A stretch of DNA of 64,000 nt from Membranipora membranacea (lineage: Eukaryota > Bryozoa > Gymnolaemata > Cheilostomatida > Membraniporidae): the NCBI GenBank assembly GCA_914767715.1, contig OU612067.1, positions 17,429,001 through 17,493,000 of the forward strand, in the 5' to 3' direction. Of this stretch, positions 44,981-55,426 are shown one piece after another. Made by a program: the position numbers and the translations under genes. Position 1 is the stretch's first letter. Each line of letters starts with the position of its first letter. A model generated the notes under the pieces. It did not search any database. It saw only the letters and a program-made list of their open reading frames with translations, and was not told where the DNA came from.

Positions 44981-45334
44981 CTTGGAAACTTTCCTGCAAA
45001 ATATCAGAACATAGCGTATATACAACACACGCCCTAGAAGAGTAAAGCAGTCGCAACTGAAACACTGAGCCATTTTAGAAAGGGTTGAAATGGCAAAATC
45101 TATGGCTAACTAGGACTTATTTACTCTGATTTTTGTGCTGGTAGTATAAATTCGTCATCACTTTCCCAACAGGGTGTCCTGACAAATTTTGAGCGCATAA
45201 CTCCATTAGTTTGGTGCTCACAAACTCCAAGGCACCCCAACTAGAGAAAGTAAGCCCCAGTTATCATTTACTCGTGTACCATATTTATTCTAAAGTTACA
45301 TCTTATACCACATAGGTTAAATTATAGATAAGAT

Positions 45335-45385
45335 CTAGCCTGGGCAGGCTGTCGACACAACAGACAGCCTGCCCAGGCTAGATAA
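45335..45385. repeat. Short hairpin, TAGCCTGGGCAGGCTGTC arms
   Basis: TAGCCTGGGCAGGCTGTC followed after a short loop by its complement GACAGCCTGCCCAGGCTA. Related words (CAGCCTGCTCAGGCTATGG) occur at about 62588, so it is a dispersed element. Confidence 0.7.
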
Positions 45386-45824
45386 GATCCCTGTCAGTGT
45401 CCAGGGGTCGAGAGGCCGAATGCTACTTAGATACTTAGATACCGCAATGGGATCCGAGCACAACCTACTTCACAGATATGCACAATGTCAGAGAATGTTA
45501 GCCAGGTAACACGCTAATGGACATAAAAAACAAAGTGCATAGCCAAATCTCCCCTCTTGTATATTCCTAAAATTGTCTGAACTCTTCATACAGTTTTGTT
45601 TTAATAAACAAAATCATCATCGCAAAGGCAAGTAACAATCTTCACTTTCAGACATGAAGACCTGCCTCAGCCATGATCAAGACCCATATCCACTGTCTTT
45701 GCATGTCCACACCCCAAGTTTCCGGTGGGCTAGATCACGTGGCCCTGTGGTCCATTCAGTCACAATGCAATGTAGCTAGTCACAACCTAATGCAAGGGAT
45801 GTACATACTATCACCGATAAGAAT

Positions 45825-45960
45825 AAGAACAAGTTTGTTCCCTCTTTAGCAGCGGAGGGATATTGCAATTGTTTGGTATTGAGGCGCCGCGATACCAAAC
45901 ATTTGCAATATCGCTCTGCCACCACACACCACAGAGGGAACAAACTTGTTCTATATTAGA
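45825..45960. mobile_element. Hairpin MITE, GAACAAGTTTGTTCCCTCT ends
   Basis: Ends AGAACAAGTTTGTTCCCTC and its exact complement GAGGGAACAAACTTGTTCT; inner arms ATTGCAATTGTTTGGTAT / ATACCAAACATTTGCAAT around GAGGCGCC. A related decayed copy lies at about 49880-49975. Confidence 0.85.
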
Positions 45961-47993
45961 ATATGAGTGTGTATTTTTCAAGCTTACCGTACTCTTGTAT
46001 GTAGGATGTGAAACACTTCCTTGTTGAATAGCCGTACAGCTTTTCACCTTCCGAACAAATACTCAAATGCTGTCTATTATGATTGCCGCTGGGTTAATGA
46101 ATTTGATTATTGCTAATAGCTGAAAGCTGCTAGAATAGTATGGCAGAAGGTTTGTAAATCAGGTTGTAAATGCCAAACTGAAGCTGCTCATTACTAAAAT
46201 AGTCAGGTCAGGCAAAGAATGCACTTGTGTGAGAATCTTCTTTCCTTAATCAGCATAAGTTGAGTGCTTTACAATGGACGCTGTTATCTAATGAGTAACA
46301 ATTTAGATATCACAACCGGACAACATTATACACACAGCTACTAGATACAACATCCGATATCCTTACATTTACAACATATCAACTGCTCATAATTGCACCA
46401 AAGTTTTATGACTATTCAAGGGTGACATTCCTGATAAGTGATATATCGGATATCTAAATTGCCACTTCCTTCATTCCGATCACTGTTATTGTTGGGGGTA
46501 CGGCTGCATCCCCTAAAATGATGATGTTTTAGTAAGAACTTGTGAGCTTTTCTGGCGTCACCGTGCACTGTTTATACTGTTCTGCGTGAATTGATGAATG
46601 ACTAGCTATAGGCAGGCCCTTCCCCTGATAATCATTATTACTCACACGTGCGACACATAAATAATCAAGGAGGAATCAGATGTTTCTGCTGTGTCACATT
46701 AAGCCATGGTAACAATCTCATGACAGATCTATTTTTGCTTCTGAAGTCATCGCCATTGGAAACAGTGGGGTCGACTAAGTTTTGCTGCTGTGTGCTGGGA
46801 ACTTTATGGAGCGGTGATGTTGTAGGCGTTTAATCTTAAGGGGCTCCTATTACAATAATAAGTGCCATGTTTTATTATCTGATGTTGGCGTCAACTATGT
46901 GCAGGAACAAAATCTGCTGCATTTATTTTTGTAGTTGTCTGTTTTTGGAGTAAGAGAGAGGATAATGTGTTCCATAAGGCTGTCCCACCTGATCTGCCAC
47001 ATATAAGAAACCTATCTGCTCTCACATTATAGCGGGTTGGGGTGCGCTTTTGTGTTCACTTGACAAGAATGTGACTTTAGCCTGTGAAACTAACATGTAA
47101 AACTCAGCTCCTTTTACCTTTTAAATGTGTTTATGATACAGGCCAGTCTGGCTGCCAATAATGCTAAATGAACTGTAATATTGCTGGGTAATAAACAAGA
47201 TTTGAACCAGTCCTACCGGCTGCCAGTAAATTCTTGCACATCGATTATGTGAATCATTCTCAAATCTTGAAAGTATAACCTACTAGAATACTCATCAGAA
47301 AACTGTCAGTAACTGAACAAAGCACTTATCCTAGCAAATAAGCCAGAAAGCGAGAGGAGAGTTGTTTGCTTCTGCCTAAAGGACAGATAACTCTTTCTTT
47401 CTTATTGCACCACTCTGGCTGGCATCTATTGAACAAAACTTAGTATGGTGGGGGTGTGAACATTTAAACTGTTTTATCTCTTCAGAGTAATTACTTGAAA
47501 GAATTATGCAGCTGATTTACATATACTTGGTTATTCGTATTGCCTTTTTAAATCTCAATCACCTGTTGATGTATGTGGTCCATGGTCACATTAGCTTTCC
47601 GAACTTTATATTGTCACCTTGCCTGAAAAAAATGTGAAGATTATCAACAACTAGCCCATTCTCAGAGCCTTGCAAAGGGTCCCGGTCACAGTTCAAGAAA
47701 ATACGTTTAACTTTGAATTGGTAAATCTTTTGTCGGCAATATTAGCATCAAACATTTGCGATGTCCTTCCGCTGCCAGACCAGAGAAAACAAGCTAGTGA
47801 AAGTGAATGAAAGTCTCAAGGCGAAAACTTCCCAATGATATATGGACATGGTTTTAAGAGCATGAAAAATGATGAAACGGTTTAGCCTCAATATCCAAAG
47901 CTTTGTTGAATAATCATTTTTTATGTCGTAATAGGACATGCATTCCCTTCAGTGGCGGTAGGTTAGCACTCACGGCCCCTGAGATCCGTGTGT

Positions 47994-48080
47994 GGCTGAA
48001 TAGCTCAGTGTGTAGAGCGTCCGCCTAATGATCACTGTTAATAAGATTGTTGTGGGTTCGAATCCTATTGAGGTCAGTTT
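47994..48080 (+). mobile_element. tRNA-derived SINE-like element
   Basis: A-box TAGCTCAGTGTGTAGAGC and B-box GGGTTCGAATCCT at tRNA-like spacing with a good D-arm, but the acceptor ends do not pair and the anticodon arm is expanded. Confidence 0.6.
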
Positions 48081-48224
48081 TTTTTCAAATTAATGCTTTA
48101 TAACTGGAGCATTTTTACCGTAATCTTCTACTGCCATTGAGTTGTTTTCTGAAAGTACCCAACAGCTCAGTGAGCTATTGAAATACCTCTCTGCTTGCAC
48201 TATTTTTCTACCGATATGCAAAAC

Positions 48225-48300
48225 TTTCTGTGGTGGGAGGGCGCTTAAGCGCCCCTCCCACACCCTCCCCGCCACGCCTACGGCGTGTGGATCGAGCTGC
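48225..48300. repeat. GC-rich palindrome
   Basis: GTGGGAGGGCGCTTAAGCGCCCCTCCCAC-type perfect fold centred on CTTAAG at about 48244, followed by a second small stem (CACGCC / GGCGTG). GC content is far above the surrounding DNA. Confidence 0.75.
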
Positions 48301-48490
48301 GCCCGATTATTATGCTCATCTCTGAAAAGTCAGTGACTGAAATATTTTAGAATATACGCCCCTGATTCCCTTGTAAATGTAAATTCCTCCTACATGAATG
48401 TGCCTATTATATTATAATTTGGTGGTCTCTCTTTATTCAGAAACATGTGATCCTGAAACTATTTGATATATTTATCCTACTACTACTCAC

Positions 48491-48721
48491 CTAGTAATAG
48501 TATCCTAGACTGAGATCTTCCATGTCTGGCATGCATGCAAAACCAAGAGGTGCGGGAGCCTCGTGATTGTAGGCTTTAGATGAATAGGCATACTTTACGT
48601 TGGTACATCGCATGCCTTCCCTTTTACATGTGAATCCAGTCAGACACCTTTCAAGCCTTGCACTTGAAAACCCCAATATTACAGCCAAAAAGGTCACAAC
48701 TATAAGACAAGCAGTCCTCAT
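48491..48721 (-). CDS. Small secreted four-cysteine protein, copy 1
   Basis: A single-exon frame of 76 residues. An N-terminal signal peptide (ACLIVVTFLAVILGFSSA) is followed by about 54 mature residues with exactly four cysteines, spaced C-x5-C-x6-C-x23-C. Core wording: RLERCLTGFTC, MRCTNVKYAY, PLGFACMPDM. The same spacing is found in copies 2 and 3 at 50.0 and 51.1 kb on the same strand, so this is a tandem family. Copy 1 is the most diverged: it has lost the PEQ-DY segment and gained a tail ending LGYYY. AATAAA lies about 53 bases past the stop. I recognise no known peptide family; two intramolecular disulfides and extracellular action are expected. A GTGAGT donor abuts the stop codon, so a 3' UTR intron is possible. 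Confidence 0.75.
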   Translation of the reverse strand: MRTACLIVVTFLAVILGFSSARLERCLTGFTCKREGMRCTNVKYAYSSKAYNHEAPAPLGFACMPDMEDLSLGYYY

Positions 48722-50014
48722 GGTAAGACTTGTGTAAAATTTTCACTCAATAATAGATTGTTTGTACTTCTGCTAGGATGAATATGAATGCACAGAATTT
48801 TGGCTCTTGCCTCTACACATCCACCATCTGACTGTTCTCACAGACAACAACCACACACTAACTAAATAATCTCAGGTGAGATTCAGCATACATAGATATA
48901 TTTTTTATACAACTGAACTAGATTTGAAGCTGTCATTACCATAGACTTAATATGCTATAATGTCTATGGTCTATGGTGCTTTGACATCTCTGGCCTATTT
49001 AAATGTATTTCGCACTTAAGAGTCATGTTCTCATGCCCAACAGAGTTTATTTGAGTTGATTTGTATGTAAGATCAGAGCAATGATCAGAGTGGAAGTTTA
49101 ATATTTTGTTCCGCAAAAAGCACAATGACAACCTAAAGGTTACTATAACTCAGTATTTTCTTATGTGCCATCAGTCTAATGGCCCAAACTTTGAACCAGA
49201 TGTCATTTGTATTGCCTGTATTTAATCTGAAATCGGAATGTTGGAAACCAGTTGATCAATTGATAAGGTTCTTGCTCTAATAAACATTTATTTGAATAAT
49301 TCTTCCATAATCCATTATCATAAATCAGTAGGCTTTGAATCTCAGGTTATTTTTCTTCAGCGACAATCCTTTGTAAATTTATACCTGCAAAAATGAAAGA
49401 GGAGATTGCACTATCCGATATGCCTAGTGTTATCAACGATCAACAGCTGAAAGTCACATATCAGATGTGTGCAATAAGATTTCTGCAAAGATCTTGCATC
49501 GCAGGTTTTCAAAATTTGAACGATTAAATGAGCCGAAACCTGTTCCTGTACTCAACCTATTTAGCTGCTCTCTTGGAATTTAGCAAAGTATCCTGAGTTA
49601 TTTTTTTGGGAATGTAGTTCAGAAGGCAATTTGCTAAAGCTCTCCGCTTTGGTAGGACCCATGCATATGACAATCACTGACTGTGTATCATAAAAGCGAA
49701 ATGGCTATAGAGAATAGATTTGTAATCTTGGTCTGATGTCAAAAGTATTGTGAAAATGGTGTATCATTCACACCGCAAAATCCTTTTGCTACCAAACCAG
49801 ATGGAAAAGTCATCATCTATTGTGATCATTTCAGTAGGGTTAAATGAGATATTTCATGCTATCACCTCTCCTATGAAATCTTTAGAGCAAGCTTGTTCTC
49901 TCTGTCGTAGCGAAGTGATCTTGCAAATGTTGTGTATTGAGGCGCCTCGATATACAGCTTTTTAAGTGTTCCTCCGCATAATACTTACATAGATTTTATT
50001 TTCACTGAGAGTAT
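48722..50014. other. Spacer between secreted-protein copies 1 and 2
   Basis: AT-rich, with no coding sequence. It contains a palindrome at about 48938-48977 (CCATAGACTTAATATG / complement) related to the ends of the large fold-back at 57.95 kb, and a decayed MITE copy at about 49880-49975 with AGAGCAAGCTTGTTCTCTCT and GAGGCGCC. Confidence 0.5.
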
Positions 50015-50233
50015 CTAAATACTATCCACCTCATAATGTGGTAGGCAGACGAATCCCATCAGCGCTGGTAGATTGTAGTCGAACTGTTCAGGTGTCCCAA
50101 CATACTCTAGATTAGTACACTTCATCCAATCCTTGTCACACTCAAAACCATTAATACATGGCTCCAGCACACCGGTGGAATAACCCACCATCGCCAGAGA
50201 AACAATCAAAACCAATAACTTGGAAATATTCAT
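50015..50233 (-). CDS. Small secreted four-cysteine protein, copy 2
   Basis: 72 residues in one exon: signal peptide (LLVLIVSLAMVGYSTG) then a mature part of about 50 residues with VLEPCINGFEC, WMKCTNLEYVGTPEQFDY and GFVCLP, cysteines C-x5-C-x6-C-x23-C. Copies 2 and 3 are close relatives, sharing LEPC, FEC, KCTNLEYVG-PEQ-DY and FVCLP. The residues between cysteines 3 and 4, and the FVCLP close, are the most conserved part, so the long loop probably carries the function. An AATAAA (revcomp of 49995-50000) is only 15 bases after the stop. Function unknown. Confidence 0.8.
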   Translation of the reverse strand: MNISKLLVLIVSLAMVGYSTGVLEPCINGFECDKDWMKCTNLEYVGTPEQFDYNLPALMGFVCLPHYEVDSI

Positions 50234-51082
50234 GCCTGTGCCCTCTGTGTGCCTGCAGTATATCTACACTGGAAATGCAGTTCACTATGGGATGTTGCTT
50301 AATGCTTGATTGCCAAAGTCTCATCACTGGAGAGATTATGAAACATCTGTAATTTCCCTGCCATTATGCAGTATGAATGGATTGACTACCTTGTATACAT
50401 GATTAGGGTCTTGCTGATAAAATCCAACATGTTATTTATTACTGTTATTCAGCATTTCAATTTATCACTTCCATTGCTATTTTATTGTTTATACCTAACT
50501 GACTTTGTTTATGCCACACAGATATGACAGTCATGACGTAGGGACAATGCTCAAGCATTAAAAACATTCAATGATAGCAAGGAGCTACAATTGTAAGACA
50601 TTTTATAATATTTACGATTGTCCCCCTTACCGATTGGAGTGACAACTCCGAATCTACTCCATGAAATTCGCCATCAAATCCTGTACGGATTCTAATTGTA
50701 TCTTTATTGTTGCATTTTTATTAAGAACTAAACATTATCAGAGAGTTAAAAGATTTTAGATAATGTGTGTAAATATTTTGATGTAACTATCGGTCAAACG
50801 GTGAGGAAAACAGTATCTGCATCAACAGTCACCAAAGTATCCTTGTCTTCTATAGGGAAAATCCTGTAACAAAAATGGAGAACCAATAAACAAAATTTAC
50901 AAAGCAAGGAGTTTGAGGTCTCCAAACGTTCTGGAATTCGCATAAGAGAAGTAATACTAAGCAAGCAATATCTGATATGCATGATCAAAAATTGAAAACA
51001 CAACTACAGTGAAATTAAATCATATATAGAATGTCAACAAAACAGTTAGTACTTTTGTTTATAAATTAGTTGTCTATTAGTA
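50234..51082. other. Spacer between secreted-protein copies 2 and 3
   Basis: No coding sequence or recognisable repeat is seen. It presumably holds the promoter of copy 2 and the 3' UTR of copy 3. Confidence 0.5.
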
Positions 51083-51295
51083 CTATTGATTATCTCCGTC
51101 AACAGGTAGACAGACAAATCTGAATGCTGAAGGTAGGCTATAATCATACTGCTCTGGCTGTCCAACATATTCCAGATTTGTACACTTTAAATTATCTTTC
51201 TCACACTCAAAATCACCGGTACATGGCTCCAGAATAGCCGAAGAAAGGCTAAACAGTGCCAACACAACAAACAAAATAATTAGCTGCATAGTCAT
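51083..51295 (-). CDS. Small secreted four-cysteine protein, copy 3
   Basis: 70 residues from the ATG at 51295 (the longer open frame to 51301 begins with a TTG). Signal peptide MQLIILFVVLALFSLSSA, then LEPCTGDFECEKDNLKC, TNLEYVGQPEQYDYSLP and FRFVCLPVDGDNQ. The cysteine spacing C-x5-C-x6-C-x23-C equals copies 1 and 2. The mature part is acidic. It is the first copy in transcriptional order of the array; each copy sits about 1.1-1.5 kb from the next with its own spacer, consistent with separate promoters. Confidence 0.8.
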   Translation of the reverse strand: MTMQLIILFVVLALFSLSSAILEPCTGDFECEKDNLKCTNLEYVGQPEQYDYSLPSAFRFVCLPVDGDNQ

Positions 51296-53025
51296 CCTCA
51301 AAAAAAATCACAATTTTAATTAAAAAAATATCATCATTGATACTATGATTTCAGATGTTCAGAAGTTTAGAGAATATCAAATATTGTAATGGTGTAAAAT
51401 CAACAATCTGATAAAGATATCCTCTATGCAGCTAAATAGTGGCTAGTATGACAAGTCTATGGGGTACTTTGCAATAGATCAAACTTATCTCAGTTTTAAG
51501 GCAGGTTCTGAGTACACCTATTAAATAACGAATGAGCTTGATTGGAACCCAAGATCAGTCCTTGTGGTAGTGATTAAGTTGTGGATTTCTTTTCATCCTG
51601 CCTCACAATTCTTCATGGGGACCAACTGGCACATTTTCGGAAACTCAGCAGAAACCACCCAAGGTCATCAGGTGATTATTGGTAAAATATGATGCAGCTC
51701 AATAGTTGTATCAGTAATCTCTATTCAAAGAGATGACTCTTGATTTTTTGCTTTTTCACCACAAATAGTTTGATGCAAGTAAAATCGATCGTGGCTGATA
51801 CAAGTGACAGCTATCCCTTCCTTGTCAAAGGAAGTAACCTCAAAAGAAGACAAGTGTCATTATAAGCTTTATGTCGCCAAGCCGGATCTGGACGGTCCGG
51901 AGCCAACAAACCCAATATATAACAAATGAATCTCCGAACAAATGGATATATAACGAACAATAGTTAGTGACCACAGGATATTGGGCGTGAACAGGTTTCA
52001 GTTGAACACCTGCTCAACCCTACAAATATTATAGCAAAAAATTTTGGTTAATCTTTTTGGTCTTGACTACATCTCCATGTGTAGGGAGAGAGTCTGAAGC
52101 AATTTTTTTTTAAACTGGTCAAACAGGTACTCCAACTCAGCAGGAGCAAACAAGTACTACACCAACATCGAGATAACACTATTAACATGCGTAACTCTGT
52201 TCGCTAGAGTCAATTTTGTAGCAGTACCTACCATGTACCTGTCCCTAATTAGTAAAATTGACCACAGATCGTCACATCAAAATTCCTTGTGATGGTACTC
52301 ATTGTAAGTGAATTAGTTCACTCTCTATCGAAGAGATATACATGCAATAGTGAATCACGTGATAAGCGTGCTCAAGTACTTCTTTAGCTCCGTGGTTAAC
52401 ACTAGTTAGTCTAGGACTCGCTGAGACTGGTTTATAAAAGCCTTACCTCAAAACCTCGAAGACCCTTATTTTTGTTTTGTAGGGGATCTAAGATAGGAGA
52501 GGGAGACGAGGCTGGGTGAGATTGATTGCGCTAGGGTAAAATCAGCAAACAGTTCATACTAACTCAGATGTTCCAGATTATTTAAGATCAGTAGGACTGC
52601 ACTATGCTGGCACATTTTGAGATATCAGAGTAGTATCATCAGATGACCTCCAATCAGAATTTGAGGAAGAAGCTATTTTTTATATGACAATGTAGTTGTT
52701 TTAATCTCCATTGTATAACCTTCTTACACAAACATACTCTACCACAATCTTATCTGTCAATAGAAGCTTACATCCCCCATTGGCGGAAGTATCGAAAAGA
52801 AAATACTAGAGTAGGAGACGTCCTTATGATGACAAAGTAGCGTTTGATATATTTTATTTTTAGCCACCATGTTAAAAACAACATTGAAATATATCCATGA
52901 CATATCGAATACTAATGAAATAATAAATGAGAGATTAAATGTATGAATATTTCTCTTCTTATAGCTTGATCTCTTGCCCTGGTAGGTTGCAACATGATAA
53001 TGAAAACGTAGCAGTAGAGCATTGA
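51296..53025. other. Intergenic region upstream of the secreted-protein array
   Basis: Carries an inverted copy of the GTTAGGTAC-type dispersed repeat at about 52190-52330 (GTACCTACCATGTACCTG, CCTAATTAGTAAAATTG). No coding sequence is supported. Confidence 0.5.
52185..52330. repeat. Dispersed repeat, GTTAGGTAC family, inverted copy
   Basis: The reverse complement of the family at 17341 and 38160: CCTAATTAGTAAAATTG, CATCAAAATTCCTTGTGATGG and GTACCTACCATGTACC. Confidence 0.6.
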
Positions 53026-53532
53026 ATGACCTGTGCCCTGTGCAGCAAAGTACTAACTGACACAATCAATAAATATGGAGTTAGTTCCAGGTCCGGTTAT
53101 CAATATATTACGGACAATTACCACATTGCATCTCAACTTTCCTCACTTTTCCGGAAATTGGTATTGTTGTACGGCAAAAATGACGTAATGCATTTTTTAT
53201 CCCGTTTCTGGCTATGGCAAAGGCTTCAGCACGGCTTAAAACCTAAATTGAGATATGAAAGCAGAAATCGAGAAATAGTGGACATTTACCGAATTGCCTC
53301 TCGACCGTCGTATTTTGTATTTTGCAATGATAGGGTTTTAAAAACCTATTACCTTATATTAATTGAGGACGTGGACTATTATCACATGGTTAACCTGTTT
53401 TTAATGTCGTCGTGCAAGGCAGTGACATTGCAAATTTTTGGACGGCATTGTCCGAATAGTTCCATAACCAGATTGAATAGTGATATCGTCAACAACGATG
53501 ATATTGCACTCTCAGCCCTACGTCAGCAGTGA
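53026..53532 (+). CDS. Unrecognised single-exon ORF, 168 codons
   Basis: ATG to TGA uninterrupted, encoding a basic, mixed-composition protein: MTCALCSKVLTDTINKYG, then a helical WLWQRLQHGLKPKLRYESRN, IVDIYRIASRPSYFVFCNDR, a YYLILIEDVDYYHMVNLFLM stretch and a polar end. After the TGA, adjacent DNA shows no obvious continuation. Its length is unlikely by chance in this AT-rich DNA, but codon use and similarity cannot be tested here. I recognise no domain. It may be a lineage-specific gene or a fragment of a transposon protein. It stands opposite in strand to its neighbours. Confidence 0.4.
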   Translation: MTCALCSKVLTDTINKYGVSSRSGYQYITDNYHIASQLSSLFRKLVLLYGKNDVMHFLSRFWLWQRLQHGLKPKLRYESRNREIVDIYRIASRPSYFVFCNDRVLKTYYLILIEDVDYYHMVNLFLMSSCKAVTLQIFGRHCPNSSITRLNSDIVNNDDIALSALRQQ

Positions 53533-54253
53533 ACTTGCAAGAATTTTCAAATATAGTTGATGGTTGGTTGACAGTCCCTGAATACAATTTGGAATGTGTC
53601 AAGGTAGCCATCAAAAGACTAATTTTTTAGTTTTAAGTCAAATACTTAATCGACTCCAATTTATAAACATTCCAATGATTTTGAATTACAGTTCCTGATA
53701 GCAGTGGTGATCAATAACAATGACATTGTTAAGAAAACTATACTGTACTATGAACATGAAAAGCCTAAAAATAAAAAGGAAATGGGATGACACCAAGGTC
53801 ACAATAATGGGCTATGCAGCTGAGATGAACCAAATCAAATTGACACTAAGTAGACTCTAGACCGAGTTTGATCCAGGTTCCCTGCGTTCAGGTAGTTCCC
53901 ATGCCACTGGTGAACTGGTGGCTGCTCAAAATCGAAGAGCAAGTAAATTTGATCTAAACCATCTCAGTGTAATTATAGTTGAGCGTCCTGGGCTGAATTA
54001 CATGGTTCTCAGTCTATTACTGAACTATTAGTTTGCACATGGACGAAACACAAACAAGTACTGTGTGTTTTGTCTATGAGTTTGGTCCTCCTCAACAACT
54101 TAAACCAATAATACTCATCGACAAGACTTAGAAAGTAAAATGCAGGTTTTTATTGACTTTTTACGAATAAAATGCAACATTTTCAGACAACCAAACAGAT
54201 TGCAAAAAACATCATGATGTAAATGAATGAAATGGAATGATTTTCTTGTGATT
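53533..54253. other. Intergenic region
   Basis: Contains a decayed MITE at 53858-53962 and no coding sequence that can be supported. Confidence 0.5.
53858..53962. mobile_element. MITE, AAGTTTGATCC family, decayed
   Basis: Left arm AGACCGAGTTTGATCCAGG with CCTGCGTTCAGG; right arm GAGCAAGTAAATTTGATCTA. The inner CCACTGGTGAACTGGTGG forms a small stem. Confidence 0.65.
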
Positions 54254-55426
54254 CTAGTATTCTAAGTACTTCCAGTTGAAATTTCCTCGCACCTCTCGTT
54301 TTCTTCGCTTTTTTTTCCCCGAAGGTGGAGGTGCTGGTGTACTACAACAAAAGGCAATTGTGAAAATATTAAAATAGGCCTTCTAGATAAAGTGGTGTTG
54401 TGTTGTCAGGCAAACACTGTCTGTTTCAAACCAATACTACATATAACCTAACACACTTTCCTAATATATATTTTTTGACAGATTTCAACAAAGTCTCAAA
54501 TTTTGCTGTTCGTGTGGAATACATAGTTTGTATTGCCAGTTTTAGAAATTCTAGGGCAACCATTAAGAAAAAGCTATTTACTGAACACTCCTCAAGCTTA
54601 CTATGAGCTGGGTATGTAATTCAATAACAATATGTCATCATGTAGACAAGATATGAAAATGGTAAGGTAGGAAATGAGATGTGAACTATTGAAATGGATT
54701 CAATCCTCTATATCAGTGGTCACAAATAATTTATTTGTCATCACTATAATTTATAGAAATGTATTTGTAGTATAACAGCAATGTAGGTAATAAAGTAAGA
54801 GTAGGTGGTAGCTCAGTTGGTTAGAGGCCTGCCCTCTTATGCGCAAGTTTTGGAGGTCTTGGGTTCAAGTCCCACTGCAGTCTACCAACTACTGTGCTCC
54901 GACCTGCCTGAAAACTGAGAGCACTGAAGGCACTGTTATTTCTCAGTCTTCGGACAGAAACAGACTTGCAATTTTAACCCCCATTTTTTCAAGGGTTCAC
55001 ATTCACTTAGTTTCTATACATCGATTTTTGCACTTCGAATGAAGTAAACCACTCCCAATTCGATGGGATGGTTACAGTTTCCATGATGATAAACTTTAAA
55101 AAATTCTGCTGCGGTTGGGAATCCTACCCTGTCACAGTCTTTGATTCAGACCGCTCAGCCACGTGACTTCAACGTAAAAGCGAATGAAGGAAAACGAACT
55201 GCATACCAAAATGAAACAACACTATTTCCACGATTTGATAGCTCATAATATAATCGATGTGAAATCAATGCATTGGAGCTAAGTGATTGCTACCGGTAAT
55301 TACTGACTTTTTGCTGATCGATAGGCCCGGAAAATCCGCACATCTTCTGCAAGAATTACCCATTGCCATTGTCGCATAGAACAAAATAACCATCAACCAG
55401 CACATCTTTATAATGTGTTTCGCCAT
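54254..55426 (-). CDS. Probable two-exon short secreted peptide precursor
   Basis: Exon 1 starts at ATG 55426 with a signal peptide (KMCWLMVILFYATMAM). Two usable phase-1 donors are seen: after M22 (G|GTAATT, about 55360) and after residue 44 (G|GTAGCA). The last exon, after acceptor ACACCAG at 54334, spans 54254-54333 and encodes APPPSGKKKRRKREVRGN followed by FNWKYLEY and stop. Joined in phase this gives a precursor of 48 or 70 residues; the longer form includes NSCRRCADFPG. The KKKRRKR run is a strong furin/prohormone-convertase type site, after which a 13-residue C-terminal peptide, EVRGNFNWKYLEY, would be released. This is an architecture seen in peptide-hormone-like precursors, but I recognise no family, and the junction is my inference. 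A tRNA-like SINE and other repeats lie in the intron. Confidence 0.45.
54806..54895 (+). mobile_element. tRNA-derived SINE-like element
   Basis: GGTGGTAGCTCAGTTGGTTAGAG is an excellent A-box/D-arm and GGGTTCAAGTCCCAC an excellent T-arm, and the ends GTAGGTG / CAGTCTAC pair partly. The anticodon arm is distorted and the spacer too long, so it is scored as a SINE or tRNA pseudogene. It is followed by non-tRNA sequence that could be the SINE body. Confidence 0.65.
55100..55168 (-). mobile_element. tRNA-derived SINE-like fragment
   Basis: On the minus strand the B-box side is revcomp of TGGGAATCCTACCCTG and the A-box side revcomp of AGACCGCTCAGCCACGTG, at tRNA-like spacing. The B box has lost its TTCGA core. 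Confidence 0.45.

Larger units (their letters stand above)
44981..48490. other. Intergenic region upstream of the claudin-like gene
   Basis: Probably contains a 5' UTR exon of the claudin-like gene near 45987-46060. It also holds two hairpin elements (45335-45385 and 45825-45960), a fragment with TTTGCGATGTCCTTCCGCTG near 47755 resembling the 45.8-kb MITE, a tRNA-like SINE at 47994 and a GC-rich palindrome at 48228. No protein-coding gene is supported. Confidence 0.45.

Noticed and set aside
48482-48490. Coding continuation of secreted copy 1 past the GTGAGT donor
   Set aside because: The TAG stop is complete before the donor and a poly(A) signal lies 53 bases further on. The other two copies also end at this point in the protein.
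54806-54895. Functional tRNA gene
   Set aside because: D-arm and T-arm are good, but the anticodon arm does not fold into a normal seven-base loop and the acceptor stem has mismatches. It is similar in kind to at least six other degenerate copies in the window, so it is called SINE-like.
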